From DASXZH01 sp036502005 (GTDB lineage: Bacteria; Armatimonadota; Fimbriimonadia; Fimbriimonadales; Fimbriimonadaceae), in assembly GCA_036502005.1 (NCBI GenBank), contig DASXZH010000068.1, forward strand, positions 1 to 64,000: a DNA stretch of 64,000 nt, given 5' to 3'. Both the position numbers and the translations under genes were made by a program. The notes under the pieces are model-generated. The model saw nothing but the letters and a program-made list of their open reading frames with translations, was not told where the DNA came from and ran no database searches. Positions within the stretch are counted from its first letter, which is position 1, and every line of letters starts with the position of its first letter. Below are positions 26,665-35,641 of the stretch, piece after piece.

Positions 26665-28665
26665 TCACGGAGTCAAAGTAATGTTCTGGCTTAGCGTGGC
26701 GCTACCGTAAGTCACTGTAATCTGAACAACGGTGGTGGTCGTAACCGCCTTTGTTCCTATCGTAAATGTGGCGGTGCTTGCCCCGACCGGCATCGCGACA
26801 GTCGTCGGAACCGTTACAGAGCTGCTCTTAGCGGAAACGGTCGCGTTGGTTGCGCCAAAGGTATTACCCGTTAGATTAATGGTCCCCGTCGTCGACGTCC
26901 CACCTTTTAGGGATGCTGCCTTTAATGAAAAGCTGCTGAGCGTCGGCACATCTACCGTAATTGTTGCCGTTTTCGAAACACCGGCTAGAGTAGCCGTAAT
27001 CGTCACCACTACGTTGGAAGGAACCGGATGGCTGGTAACGGTGAACGTTCCGCTAGCAGAGTTCGCCAGTATTTTCAAGCTTGCGGGAACCGTGGCGGCC
27101 GCGTTATTGGAACTCAGGGCAACCGTCTTTCCGGATGGCCCTGCCGCGCCTGTAAGCGCAATCGTTCCCGTGGTCGTTTGAGGGGCCGTTAAAGTCGTGA
27201 GCGAGGTTTTTACGCTGCTCAGGGCTGCAGTCAGAACGGTTGTTGCCGTCGATCTTTGCACGTATGGCGCGCCCTGTTGTGCGGTTAGAATAACCGCCGT
27301 GTTTGCATCAACAGGTTTAGTAGTTGCGGTGAAAGGTGTAACTATCGCCGTGATCTTAACGCTGCTAGGCACAGCCACAACTGCGTTGTTTGAACTAAGC
27401 AGGTTTAAGTAGACCTCGCCGTTAGGCGCCTGGTCGAAGTTGACAGTGCCCGCAAGGCTGGTTCCCCCGATGAAGGTTGTTGCCGGCCGAATAGACGCCA
27501 AAGCAGGCCCATAAATCAGCTTTTGAATGAAGGCACTGGAAGCCGAGCCCCCTGTATCGCCTAGATAGAAAACCAAATTGGAACTAGGCGAAACCAACGT
27601 GCCTTCGTCCGCTGCAGTGGGAACGGTTTCAACGCCTTTGGTCAAAATGGCGCCGTTAGAAGGGGAATAGCTTATGATCGAAGCCGTACCGGCGCTCGAG
27701 TTATAAGCCAGGGCCACTGGCCCATTTCCGATCTCGATGAGTGGGTCCGCCGATCCAACGACGCTCCAAACAGACGCCCCGCCCGTCTGATTATTTGCGT
27801 CATTATCAAGCGAAGAGATAAAGGATTGACTGTTTGTTGTGGCCGCCAAATAAAGTTGCGAATCGTCACAACAAATATTGCTGATGGTGCCGGGGTTGCC
27901 AGTCGATTTCCATGCGTCGGAGCCACTGCTACTCGGATTAATCGCTTCCACCGAGTATGTTGGGCTCGAAAGTGAAACTTGGTCTACCGCCAAGTAGAAG
28001 TAACCACGGTAATCTTCGCAGAACCCGACATATCGTGAGCCTGTCAGCAGCGAGTGGGTGTAGGCTCGAGTCCATAGGAGCGTCCCTTTAGGACTGTACA
28101 AGTCGATTGTGGTGGTGCTTGTGGTTTGCGTCCCTGACAGCAAGGTCAAAAGGCAATTGCCGAAAGAATCTATCGATGCTGAAGACGCACTGATCGAAAG
28201 CTCAACATTAGTGTCACTTTGCCCGTCCCCAAAAGTATAGAGGTTGGTTTCCGTAGGACCGCTATCAACAAGGTGAAAGCTCCCGTTCGAATCCAAGCCA
28301 CTTCCAATGACGGTATCAATAAAGCCAAAACTCCAAGAATATCCATCCCAGTAGAAAACGGTTAGGGCGTTACTCTGAGTGACGTAGGCAGTGCCAGACG
28401 CCGGATCAACCGAGAGCCCGGTTACCGTTCCACTAATCGGATACGACTTTAACAAAGCGGCATATGGGCCGAAGATATTCAAAAAAGCAGATGTAGCGGA
28501 TACCTGCTCGATCTCGTAGGTGTCGCCCAGGTAATCCATTGCCACAAAGGTAGCTCGGCCGCCTTTGGCCTGAACCAACTGCCAGGCCGTTTCCCCGGCG
28601 ACTTGTCCCTGCGCCACGCAGGCAAAAACTAGCGATAGGAACACGAGTAAACAGCGTTTAGACAT
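26665..28665 (-). CDS. Secreted protein with propeller-like body and Ig-like repeats
   Basis: 666 residues from ATG 28665 (MSKRCLLVFLSLVFACVAQGQ signal peptide; the longer open frame upstream is not protein-like). Residues ~20-420 have repeated short beta segments about 50 residues apart, suggesting a beta-propeller. From about residue 390 come three related ~85-residue repeats sharing TGTI-L-G, AxVPxSxKI and FTVTS/FTIGT patterns, typical of bacterial Ig-like domains. A surface or extracellular protein. Probably transcribed after the Tat lipoprotein gene 71 bp upstream. Thr/Ser/Val-rich; function unknown. Confidence 0.75.
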   Translation of the reverse strand: MSKRCLLVFLSLVFACVAQGQVAGETAWQLVQAKGGRATFVAMDYLGDTYEIEQVSATSAFLNIFGPYAALLKSYPISGTVTGLSVDPASGTAYVTQSNALTVFYWDGYSWSFGFIDTVIGSGLDSNGSFHLVDSGPTETNLYTFGDGQSDTNVELSISASSASIDSFGNCLLTLLSGTQTTSTTTIDLYSPKGTLLWTRAYTHSLLTGSRYVGFCEDYRGYFYLAVDQVSLSSPTYSVEAINPSSSGSDAWKSTGNPGTISNICCDDSQLYLAATTNSQSFISSLDNDANNQTGGASVWSVVGSADPLIEIGNGPVALAYNSSAGTASIISYSPSNGAILTKGVETVPTAADEGTLVSPSSNLVFYLGDTGGSASSAFIQKLIYGPALASIRPATTFIGGTSLAGTVNFDQAPNGEVYLNLLSSNNAVVAVPSSVKITAIVTPFTATTKPVDANTAVILTAQQGAPYVQRSTATTVLTAALSSVKTSLTTLTAPQTTTGTIALTGAAGPSGKTVALSSNNAAATVPASLKILANSASGTFTVTSHPVPSNVVVTITATLAGVSKTATITVDVPTLSSFSLKAASLKGGTSTTGTINLTGNTFGATNATVSAKSSSVTVPTTVAMPVGASTATFTIGTKAVTTTTVVQITVTYGSATLSQNITLTP

Positions 28666-28736
28666 CTTTATATGGTACATCAGGTTGCGGCCCGTCGCAA
28701 CCAGTTGCAATTCTCCGAAAATTGGCTCCCAGAAAC

Positions 28737-31013
28737 CTAAGTGACGGTGGCCGGCAAAGTGGTTTGAATCGCGGCTGCTACCTGTGCCTGGGCTTGTGCG
28801 AGGGTCTGCGTCGTAGAGTTGCCGTCCGTGCCGTACGATTGCGAAATGATTACCCACCCGATCACGCCGCCGCCCAGGTTGAAGCAACTGATGATATCGC
28901 TGCCCGGAACCAGGTTTTTATTTTGGGTTTGCAATACTTGGCTCGTATTGAGAGCAGGCGGAAGTTGCGTCTCCAAACTGCTCTCTGTCACGTAGCAAAA
29001 GTTACCGTTGCCCTGCCCTACAGCCGGCCACTGATATGAGTTGTCCGAGGTGCTGGTAGCGAGCGTTGCAAACCCAACAACCACGCCAAAATTCGGCGCA
29101 ATGTTGGGGAAAGTGAGCATGCGCGGGGTCGTTGCCACAGTGCCCGTTTTGGTGGCCGAGTTGATGTTAACGGTCGATTTGGCCGTGCCGATAGAAACAC
29201 CGTTTACAGAGCCGGTAACGCTCACCACCATAGTATTGATGTCCAAAGGAGTCGTAAGGAGCGAAACGCTGGCATCTGCGGTCGTCAGTGTAGTGCCTTG
29301 TTTGGTTCCATCCGAAAGTTGAGCGGCAACTCCGCCCGTAAGAGTCCAAGTCCAAGTAACAGTCTCGGTGACGCCGGCCGATGGCGTTGCAGTGAACAAG
29401 GGCGGTTGGCCAACCCCGGGCGTGATGCTAACCGTGTTCGGCGTTAAATGAATGGTGGGAATGGTAATAAGCACATTCCAAATATCTCCTTTGTTGCTCG
29501 CCCCGAAATCCTTTATCACAGCGGCAAGGTCGCCCGCGCCAAGGACAACGGATGCTCCGCTGATCGCCCCTAGTACGACCTTAAAACCCCAGCCGAGGAG
29601 GACGCCGAATCTGGCCTCGCTCAAGGCCACCGATTTAGCCGCGTTGGCGCCCGCCTCCAGGTCGTTGTAGGCGTTCCAGAAATAATCCAAAAAGGTCTTG
29701 CTTTGTAGAACGGTAACGTTCGCGTTGCCAAGCAGATAAGCTCCCGCCCTAAATGTAATGCTGGTTAGCGTCTTGCCAGAAATGGCATCGACGATTGCGG
29801 TTTTCCAGGCGAGGTCTCCAAACGCTTCCAACTCTTTCAGGGCAGCCGCGATGGAGGTATCGCTGAAGACCGAGAGCCCGCCCACGCCGAGCATATTCAG
29901 GGCCATTCCGAAGAGGATATCGATCACCGCGCTTTGCAGATTGAGCGTGCCTTGGTCTGCTTTCCAAGTCGCCACCTGGCCCGAGTATTTGGCCTCGCTG
30001 AAGAAGGCTGGGTCAACCAAGATGCCGGAAGACCCCAGTACAACCACGTCGTAAAGCGTTTGTGTGGTGTTCGGTTCTATGTTCACGGGTATCGCAGCGG
30101 TGTTTACCGGTGAGAATGGCGTCGTGCTTGTAAAGAGTGCTTGTAGTGTCGTGAACAGGTTCAAACGCTCGGTACTGGGCACGGATATCGGCGTTCCGAT
30201 TAGTTTGGCTACCGGATAGTTTGTGACGGTGCCATTGCTGTCCACCGTGCCCGTTTCGTACAGGTAGAGCCGACACCAGCGGCGGTAAGTGTTGGTGCCG
30301 ATTAGGGCCTCGTTGGCGGCGTCTTGGGCGACCATAAACCCGCTCTGGGTTCCACCGGTTACTTCCACAAGGGCGTTTGTTTTGCCAGTGGTTTGCGGTT
30401 TCTGCGCTGGACGCAGAATGGCTGTTTTGAAGCCAAGAATAGAGTTATAGGCCGTACGTAGGGCCGATGTGACTTGGGAGTCGCTGGAATCGAGAGCGAG
30501 TGGGTTGCTGGCAAGCCTGGCGCTAATCGTCTGGGCAAGAGTCGCAGTCGCTGCGTTCTGCTGGATCATGTTAAGCACGGTTCGGACCGAGTCGTCCGGA
30601 ATCGCATAGCCGTCCAGAGAGAAAAAGAGAAGGGCAACCGCTGTTGAAACGGCGTTGATCACGTTGGATTTTGACTGCGGGTCTACAAATCCCATGAGAA
30701 TCACGTTGCCCTTTGCATTGACCACATAGGCCAAAGTGGGTACCCCAACCGTTCCAGCGGTAAATCCGCCAGCGTTGGAGATCTTGCTGGAGCCGGTGTT
30801 GCTCTCGACAGTGAGGCCGGTTGCGCTTATTCCGGCTGGGAGCTGAACTATGCCGCTTGTTTGGCTGAGTTGTTGAGTGGTGCTTGTGCTAACTCCGTTC
30901 CCGCCGCAGCCGATAAGTCCGAGGCCGCTCAGCGAAATAAGCGCGCCGCCGGCAATTCGAAGGAATTGCCGGCGGTCGATCTCAACGATTTCGATGAGCC
31001 TATCTGTGTGCAT
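28737..31013 (-). CDS. Large Tat-exported lipoprotein, function unknown
   Basis: 758 residues. The N-terminus has a Tat motif RRQFLR (residues 14-19), a hydrophobic stretch and then a lipobox ending LIGC (Cys 36), so it is probably exported folded and lipidated. The body has helical parts (about residues 330-480) and a C-terminal Ig-like segment (TPGVGQPPLFTATPSAGVTETVTWTWTL). No catalytic motif is recognised. It is the first gene of a two-gene unit with the Ig-repeat protein, and a palindrome lies 32 bp before its start. Likely a surface-attached protein; partner role inferred. Confidence 0.75.
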   Translation of the reverse strand: MHTDRLIEIVEIDRRQFLRIAGGALISLSGLGLIGCGGNGVSTSTTQQLSQTSGIVQLPAGISATGLTVESNTGSSKISNAGGFTAGTVGVPTLAYVVNAKGNVILMGFVDPQSKSNVINAVSTAVALLFFSLDGYAIPDDSVRTVLNMIQQNAATATLAQTISARLASNPLALDSSDSQVTSALRTAYNSILGFKTAILRPAQKPQTTGKTNALVEVTGGTQSGFMVAQDAANEALIGTNTYRRWCRLYLYETGTVDSNGTVTNYPVAKLIGTPISVPSTERLNLFTTLQALFTSTTPFSPVNTAAIPVNIEPNTTQTLYDVVVLGSSGILVDPAFFSEAKYSGQVATWKADQGTLNLQSAVIDILFGMALNMLGVGGLSVFSDTSIAAALKELEAFGDLAWKTAIVDAISGKTLTSITFRAGAYLLGNANVTVLQSKTFLDYFWNAYNDLEAGANAAKSVALSEARFGVLLGWGFKVVLGAISGASVVLGAGDLAAVIKDFGASNKGDIWNVLITIPTIHLTPNTVSITPGVGQPPLFTATPSAGVTETVTWTWTLTGGVAAQLSDGTKQGTTLTTADASVSLLTTPLDINTMVVSVTGSVNGVSIGTAKSTVNINSATKTGTVATTPRMLTFPNIAPNFGVVVGFATLATSTSDNSYQWPAVGQGNGNFCYVTESSLETQLPPALNTSQVLQTQNKNLVPGSDIISCFNLGGGVIGWVIISQSYGTDGNSTTQTLAQAQAQVAAAIQTTLPATVT

Positions 31014-31045
31014 GACTGCATTATCTTTGGAACCTAATTTTTATG

Positions 31046-31063
31046 GCGTGAAATTTTTCACGC
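31046..31063. promoter_or_regulatory. Palindrome upstream of the Tat lipoprotein gene
   Basis: GCGTGAAATTTTTCACGC has 8-bp perfect arms around a TT centre. It lies 32-50 bp upstream of the minus-strand start at 31013, a common operator position. No known regulator consensus is matched with confidence, and no copy was noticed elsewhere in the window. Confidence 0.4.
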
Positions 31064-31217
31064 ATGAGTTTCCGAGCCTGTTTACGGGGACGCGCTGGTA
31101 GGATAAAAATAATGAAAGCCTTAGCCGACCGAATAGCGAAGAGCTTTATGATCGCTTCTAAAACATAACTGCAGTTCGCGATCAGCTTTTGGCTCTCGCC
31201 CGTTTGCCCAAAGTAAG

Positions 31218-32141
31218 ATGGATGACATGCTCTCCGCCCTGTTATCCCTAAGCCTTCTCGCCCAGAACGCTTGGCAGCCGGTGGGACATAAGCAGATTCC
31301 GATTTGGCCGGGAACGCCGCCCGATTTAGTCGCTGCCTCAGGCCCTGAGAAGGTTGTTCGGGCCGATAACTTGGTCGGCGGCAAACCGTGGATCGCGATC
31401 GACAACGTGACCCGTCCGACCATGACCATTTATCCTGCGAGGGGCAGGAATACCGGCGCGGCAATGGTGGTTTTTCCTGGCGGCGGGTATCAGATCCTAG
31501 CCATCGACTTAGAAGGAACCGAAATCTGCGAATGGCTTGCTGCCCATGGGATCACGGGCATTTTGCTCAAATACCGCGTGCCCAATTCAGGACCCCATTG
31601 GGACCCAAAGGTCGATAAGCAGGTGACGCCGAAGGTTCTAACCGCGTTGGAAGACGCCCAGCGAACCATGGGCTTGGTTCGCCTTCATGCCGCCGAATGG
31701 CATATAAATCTCCATAAGATCGGGGTGGTTGGCTTTTCCGCCGGCGGGCATTTGGCAGCGGCTATTAGCAATGCCTTCACTCGTTTGTATTCTCCGGTCG
31801 ATGCGGCCGATCGGCTTAGCTGCCGTCCAGACTTCGCTGCTTGCATCTATCCGGGCCACATGTGGGAGTCGTCCCGGGGGTTCCGTTTGAACCCAGCGAT
31901 TAAGGTGACGCGCTCCACTTCCCCCACCTTTTTGGTGATGGCGGAGGACGACCATGTCGACGGGGTTGAGCAGGCTTTAACCTATTACATTGCCCTCAAG
32001 AGCGCCAATGTTCCGGTTGAGATGCACTTGTTCGCGCATGGCGGCCATGCGTTTGGTCTGCGTCGGACCACTTTTCCCATCACCCGTTGGCCAGACCTAA
32101 TGATGAGTTGGCTGAAGACGATTGGAATGATTGCTGGGTGA
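31218..32141 (+). CDS. Secreted alpha/beta-hydrolase (BD-FAE-like esterase)
   Basis: 307 residues. N-terminal hydrophobic stretch (MLSALLSLSLLAQ, signal-like), then the oxyanion-hole HGGG-type segment as FPGGGYQIL, nucleophile elbow GFSAGG (Ser), acid EDDHVDGVEQ and base HGGHAFGL. This is the order of carbohydrate or xylan esterases in the alpha/beta-hydrolase-3 group. Probably removes acyl groups from plant-type polysaccharides, fitting the nearby GH78 rhamnosidases. The start may be ATG 31218 or 31227. Confidence 0.85.
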   Translation: MDDMLSALLSLSLLAQNAWQPVGHKQIPIWPGTPPDLVAASGPEKVVRADNLVGGKPWIAIDNVTRPTMTIYPARGRNTGAAMVVFPGGGYQILAIDLEGTEICEWLAAHGITGILLKYRVPNSGPHWDPKVDKQVTPKVLTALEDAQRTMGLVRLHAAEWHINLHKIGVVGFSAGGHLAAAISNAFTRLYSPVDAADRLSCRPDFAACIYPGHMWESSRGFRLNPAIKVTRSTSPTFLVMAEDDHVDGVEQALTYYIALKSANVPVEMHLFAHGGHAFGLRRTTFPITRWPDLMMSWLKTIGMIAG

Positions 32142-32189
32142 CGGGTGACGAGCCCGAGTGGCGAGTCGTGGCGTCGAGATCTCAAGAGT

Positions 32190-32280
32190 GGTGCCCCCGT
32201 TTAGCGAGGCACGAGCGGAAGGGGGAACCAGAGGAGCGAGGAACGAGCGGAACTGGAGGGGGTTATCCGAATCCGGTAAA
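32190..32280. repeat. Left 91-bp inverted repeat of DUF559 element
   Basis: Begins GGTGCCCCCGTTTAGCGAGG and ends in a GGGGTTATCC-containing segment. Its reverse complement matches 32674-32764 at roughly 85% or better, with the DUF559 gene exactly between. A shorter related copy without a gene is at 56813-56873. GTGACGGGTGACG words lie just outside (32140-32155). Confidence 0.85.
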
Positions 32281-32288
32281 TTCCTTTC

Positions 32289-32663
32289 ATGCCAGCCCGA
32301 AACGATTCAAAAGGAGCAATCGCAAGGGCCCGTTCCCTGCGCAGTAAGATGCCTCCGACAGAGCAGCGCTTTTGGAATTGGCTTAAGTTTCATTTCCCCG
32401 AACTCCGCCTTAGGCGCCAATATCCAGCCGACAAATACGTTCTAGACTTCTATTCGCCAAAGCACAAGTTGTGCATCGAGCTCGACGGCGAACTCCATCT
32501 TGGCACTAAGGAGAAAGACGCCGAACGCGATAGAACGTTGGGCGAGTTGGGCATTTGCACGTTGCGGATAAAGGTCGAGGATTTTCGGACAAACGATTTA
32601 GCAGTGTTGAATGAAATTAGGGAGTTCGTTTCTTGGGTTCCGGCCAAGTTTAAGAGCAAGTAG
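32289..32663 (+). CDS. DUF559 / VSR-like PD-(D/E)XK endonuclease
   Basis: 124 residues. The DUF559 core is complete: MPPTEQRFWNWLK, LRRQYPADKYVLDFYSPKHKLCIELDG with the D...E-x-D active-site order, ELHLGTKEKDAERD and the late ICTLRIKVEDF. The fold is that of very-short-patch-repair and related restriction nucleases. Members are often found in many copies per genome with unknown role. Here the gene fills the space between two long inverted repeats (8 bp from the left arm, 10 bp from the right), the layout of a mobile element. No methylase or other partner is next to it. Confidence 0.9.
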   Translation: MPARNDSKGAIARARSLRSKMPPTEQRFWNWLKFHFPELRLRRQYPADKYVLDFYSPKHKLCIELDGELHLGTKEKDAERDRTLGELGICTLRIKVEDFRTNDLAVLNEIREFVSWVPAKFKSK

Positions 32664-32673
32664 CGACCTTTAG

Positions 32674-32764
32674 CTTTTCCGGACCGGATAACCCCTTCCT
32701 GCTCCACTCGTACCTCGTTTCGCTGGTTCCCCCTTCTGCTCGTGCCTCGCTAAACGGGGGCACC
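32674..32764. repeat. Right 91-bp inverted repeat of DUF559 element
   Basis: Reverse complement of 32190-32280 with about a dozen mismatches in 91 positions. It ends with GGGGGCACC. A second unrelated repeat (GCTTGCCCTTCGGGCAAG then CTCCTCGCAACGACAAATT) starts directly after it. Confidence 0.85.
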
Positions 32765-32917
32765 GCTTGCCCTTCGGGCAAGATTTCGCGCGCTTCCGCT
32801 CCTCGCAACGACAAATTGCAAGCTTGGCAACGTTGCGACAATGGGCAGACTCTTCCCTTCTACTTTCTAAGTTCTATTTTCCAAGTTCTAAGTTCTACCT
32901 TCCCCGTTCTAAGTTCT
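32765..32917. repeat. Word repeats before GH78 3' end
   Basis: 32766-32820 resembles the TTGCCGCG...CAATGACAAA family (CTCCTCGCAACGACAAA). 32855-32917 is a run of TTCTAAGTTCTA words that reaches into the stop codon of the GH78 gene. No gene. Confidence 0.6.
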
Positions 32918-35298
32918 CAAAGCCTGTTCTTCCCAGATTCAAAATAATCCGCCTCCCCACGCCAGACGAGTTCGTAAGGAACGGGGGAATCGACCGTCAA
33001 CTTATCGTCCTTAAAGCTAACTTCCAGTAACCCATCGGGGTGTGCAATCTTCGCGTGAAAATGCTTCAAAGAACCTGGCCGAGGTTCAATCCTGCAATTG
33101 TGCCAACCGGCCGAAGTGCTTTGCACACCGGCCACTAGCTGGAAGAATCCCAAAATCGGATGAGCCGACCAAGCGTGGCAATCGGACCGGACCGGATCTG
33201 GATTCTCGGCAAAGGTGGTCAGCCCATCTTCGATCATTTCCTTCCACGGCCCGAGATGTTCCAGGTAGTCGTTTGGCCGCATCGCCAAATGCTTGTAGTA
33301 GCTGAAATAGTAGGTGCACTTGGCGGCATTATCGCGTTCGAGAGCAGCGAAAGGCCACGGGTCGGGTTCGAGCCCCAGTTCGATCTGGCACAGCCGATAA
33401 AGCGCCTCTATGTGCTCGGAAGGTGGCTCGTTCTTCTCTCGCACAAGGCCGCCCAGCTTGGGAAAGCCTTCTTCCAAGTCGATCCGCGCCTGTTCCAGCT
33501 CGTTGCCAATGCTAGAAAACTCGGAATTGAAATCATGCTCGCGTTCGGACCGGTAGCTGAGAAGGTCCGCGTAGAACCGTGTAAGGCTATGCATGGTCGA
33601 ATTCGCGCCGCCCGGCGGCACGCCCATATGCCAAGTCGGCACCCAGTCACCGAAGTTCCAATAGCCCTTGTCCGGGTTGCTTAGAAGCTGCTCGAAACCC
33701 CGGTCAACCAACTCGGCCTGGAACTCGTTTTCGTTCCAAACTCGGTCGTAAAGGCGCTGATCGGATAGCATGGCCAGATACCAAAAACTGAACGGGGGGA
33801 TGACTTGAGGCTGCCGCGTCGGATAACGACTTTGGGTGAGTCCCGTTTCCATCATTGACCAATGAAAAGCCTTTACCGCGGCCCGTTGCAGTTCGCGGTC
33901 CGGGCTTAGGTAGTAGCCGATGAGAGCCTGGATACGGGTATCGCCCGCGTATTGAAGCTGCTCGTAGTAAGGGCAATCGAAGTAGGTTTCTCCTGCACAT
34001 CGCTGCGCAGTGCGAATCGATACATCCCAAATCGGCTTCACCCAGGCATCGTCTGCTTCGAAGCTGGATTCTGGCTTTAAGGGGTAGCCAGTCTCGATGG
34101 CTTCGATGTTTTCGATGGTGATATCGGCGTTGGCCTGAATGCCCAGATAGCGGTAGGTTCGCCACCACAGCGGCTCGAAGGTTGAGGGTTTTCCGATGGG
34201 CAGGAAGGAGTCTTTGTATCCCAAGACTTCCTTGCCATCGGTCCGATCACGGTTGCCCTTCACTCCCCCTTTGAACCAGAGGCTTTCGCAGTAGGTTAGT
34301 TGGAGGGAGGGGATAGGGGAAGAGTCGAAGGTCGAAGGTCGAAAGTCGAATGGCGGAGGGTTGCCAGTAACCCCTCCGCCCAAGAGGGGCGAAGAGTTTT
34401 GCCCTACTGCTAACGGGACGGAATCGTCTTTTTCCGGCTCCCCCTCCCCTGCTCCCTGGGAGGAGAGGGGGTCGGGGGGAGAGGTATTTTCCGACTTTCG
34501 ACTTTCGACTTTCGACTCTTTTCCTATCCGCCCGGCTCTGGCCGTCAGACGCGGATACGCACACAACAACTCCTTATAATCCAGAAGCAAGTTTTGGCCT
34601 GCCTTCAGTTCAAGCGGAAAACTAAGCTCCGTTATCTCGCCTTTATCTCCCACGTAGCCATTCCGGATCTCGGGCTCTTGAGCCCGTTTTTGGTAATCCA
34701 TGGCGGGGATGGAACGGGGAATCAGCATCCAGGGAGTGCCACCGGTTAACAGACCGCGTTCGGTGGCAGCGGATATCTCGAACGGCTCACGCCAATCGAG
34801 CTCCGCGTCCAATGGATTTGAAACGACGCCAGATATGATTTCGCCAGGGCCAACATCGATGTAGCAAGGCCCAATTTCGCCGTGCATCTTTTCAAAGTTC
34901 CAACCTGGTATTTCGGCGACTTGCCATTCAGTTGGGGTGGAAAGGTTCTCAAACTCGTAATCGTCGAGGAGGAATGCTGTGCGAGCGCTGATTTGCGCCA
35001 TCGGCGCGACCCAACCGAAATTCCAAACAATCGCGAAGATCTCGTTTGAGCCTTTTTTCAAATAGGGCGCTAGATCGTAGGTGTCGTAAAACCAGTGCTC
35101 AATATCGCCGCGCTGGGGGCCGAATCCCACAAACTGCCCGTTCACATAAAGCTTGTAGCGCTGGTCCGCCGAAATCCTCGCCTCCAGGCGTTGGGGAACA
35201 TGTTCGAAGTCAACATTGCGTCTAAAAGCGAAGACGCCCAAATCTAGTTTGGGATCGTTGGCAAACCCGATCCAGCGGGAGTTCCACTCTCCAACCAT
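32917..35298 (-). CDS. GH78 alpha-L-rhamnosidase-like, with in-frame repeat insert
   Basis: 793 residues, no signal peptide. N-terminal jelly-roll (WIGFANDP, SADQRYKLYVNGQFVGFGPQRGD), then an (alpha/alpha)6 catalytic region with CPYYEQLQYAGDTRIQALIGYY, the GH78 signature position, and a C-terminal beta domain. GH78 enzymes release terminal L-rhamnose from plant or bacterial glycans. Residues about 257-329 are foreign-looking (SKVESRKSENTSPPDPLSSQ, SSPLLGGGVTGNPP, FRPSTFDSS) and are encoded by a 219-bp inverted-repeat element. Without it the protein would be ~720 residues. It has no stop or frameshift, so a product is possible. The insert falls in the linker before the catalytic region. Confidence 0.88.
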   Translation of the reverse strand: MVGEWNSRWIGFANDPKLDLGVFAFRRNVDFEHVPQRLEARISADQRYKLYVNGQFVGFGPQRGDIEHWFYDTYDLAPYLKKGSNEIFAIVWNFGWVAPMAQISARTAFLLDDYEFENLSTPTEWQVAEIPGWNFEKMHGEIGPCYIDVGPGEIISGVVSNPLDAELDWREPFEISAATERGLLTGGTPWMLIPRSIPAMDYQKRAQEPEIRNGYVGDKGEITELSFPLELKAGQNLLLDYKELLCAYPRLTARAGRIGKESKVESRKSENTSPPDPLSSQGAGEGEPEKDDSVPLAVGQNSSPLLGGGVTGNPPPFDFRPSTFDSSPIPSLQLTYCESLWFKGGVKGNRDRTDGKEVLGYKDSFLPIGKPSTFEPLWWRTYRYLGIQANADITIENIEAIETGYPLKPESSFEADDAWVKPIWDVSIRTAQRCAGETYFDCPYYEQLQYAGDTRIQALIGYYLSPDRELQRAAVKAFHWSMMETGLTQSRYPTRQPQVIPPFSFWYLAMLSDQRLYDRVWNENEFQAELVDRGFEQLLSNPDKGYWNFGDWVPTWHMGVPPGGANSTMHSLTRFYADLLSYRSEREHDFNSEFSSIGNELEQARIDLEEGFPKLGGLVREKNEPPSEHIEALYRLCQIELGLEPDPWPFAALERDNAAKCTYYFSYYKHLAMRPNDYLEHLGPWKEMIEDGLTTFAENPDPVRSDCHAWSAHPILGFFQLVAGVQSTSAGWHNCRIEPRPGSLKHFHAKIAHPDGLLEVSFKDDKLTVDSPVPYELVWRGEADYFESGKNRL
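34311..34529. repeat. 219-bp palindromic element inside the GH78 gene
   Basis: Terminal inverted repeats 34311-34349 and 34491-34529 (39 bp, about five mismatches) consist of GTCGAAA words next to GGATAGG ends. The core contains a GGCGGAGGG...CCCTCCGCC hairpin and a copy of the CCCCTCCCCTGCTCCCTGGG...GGGGAGAGG repeat. The length is 73 codons exactly, and the reading frame stays open on the minus strand. No clear target duplication is seen. Confidence 0.8.
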
Positions 35299-35641
35299 GC
35301 GTGGCTAAATCATAGCCTAATAGGACCCGATTATGTCATCCCAAACTCTGTGTGAGGGATCTTGGCAGCAAGGGCTTTACCCCCGGGATTCCTCACACGG
35401 AGTTCGGAATGACAAACAGAGCGGGGGTGACATTGAAGCGGCGGCGCCATTTATTACCGTTCCGGGGTTTTGTCCTTCGAGCCGCTCCCGGTTCGCGGGC
35501 TGACTCCACTTAAAGGGGCACCGGTTCGCACGAGCCATCGGACAGGTTTCCCCCTTGAACCCCCTCCGCATGGAATGGACACCACCTCTCCTCTCGGGAG
35601 AAGCTTGGGGACTCGAACCATTTAAATCGTGTACCCGAAAG
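35299..35641. repeat. Intergenic inverted repeat and unassigned DNA
   Basis: 35330-35414 is an inverted repeat: CTCTGTGTGAGGGATC on the left and GATTCCTCACACGGAG on the right, the same family as 4217-4252. 35416-35640 shows no gene. A GGTTCGAGTCCCC-like string on the minus strand there is not part of a tRNA fold. Confidence 0.55.

Noticed and set aside
35560..35640. tRNA T-arm-like GGTTCGAGTCCCC
   Set aside because: No cloverleaf can be built around it.
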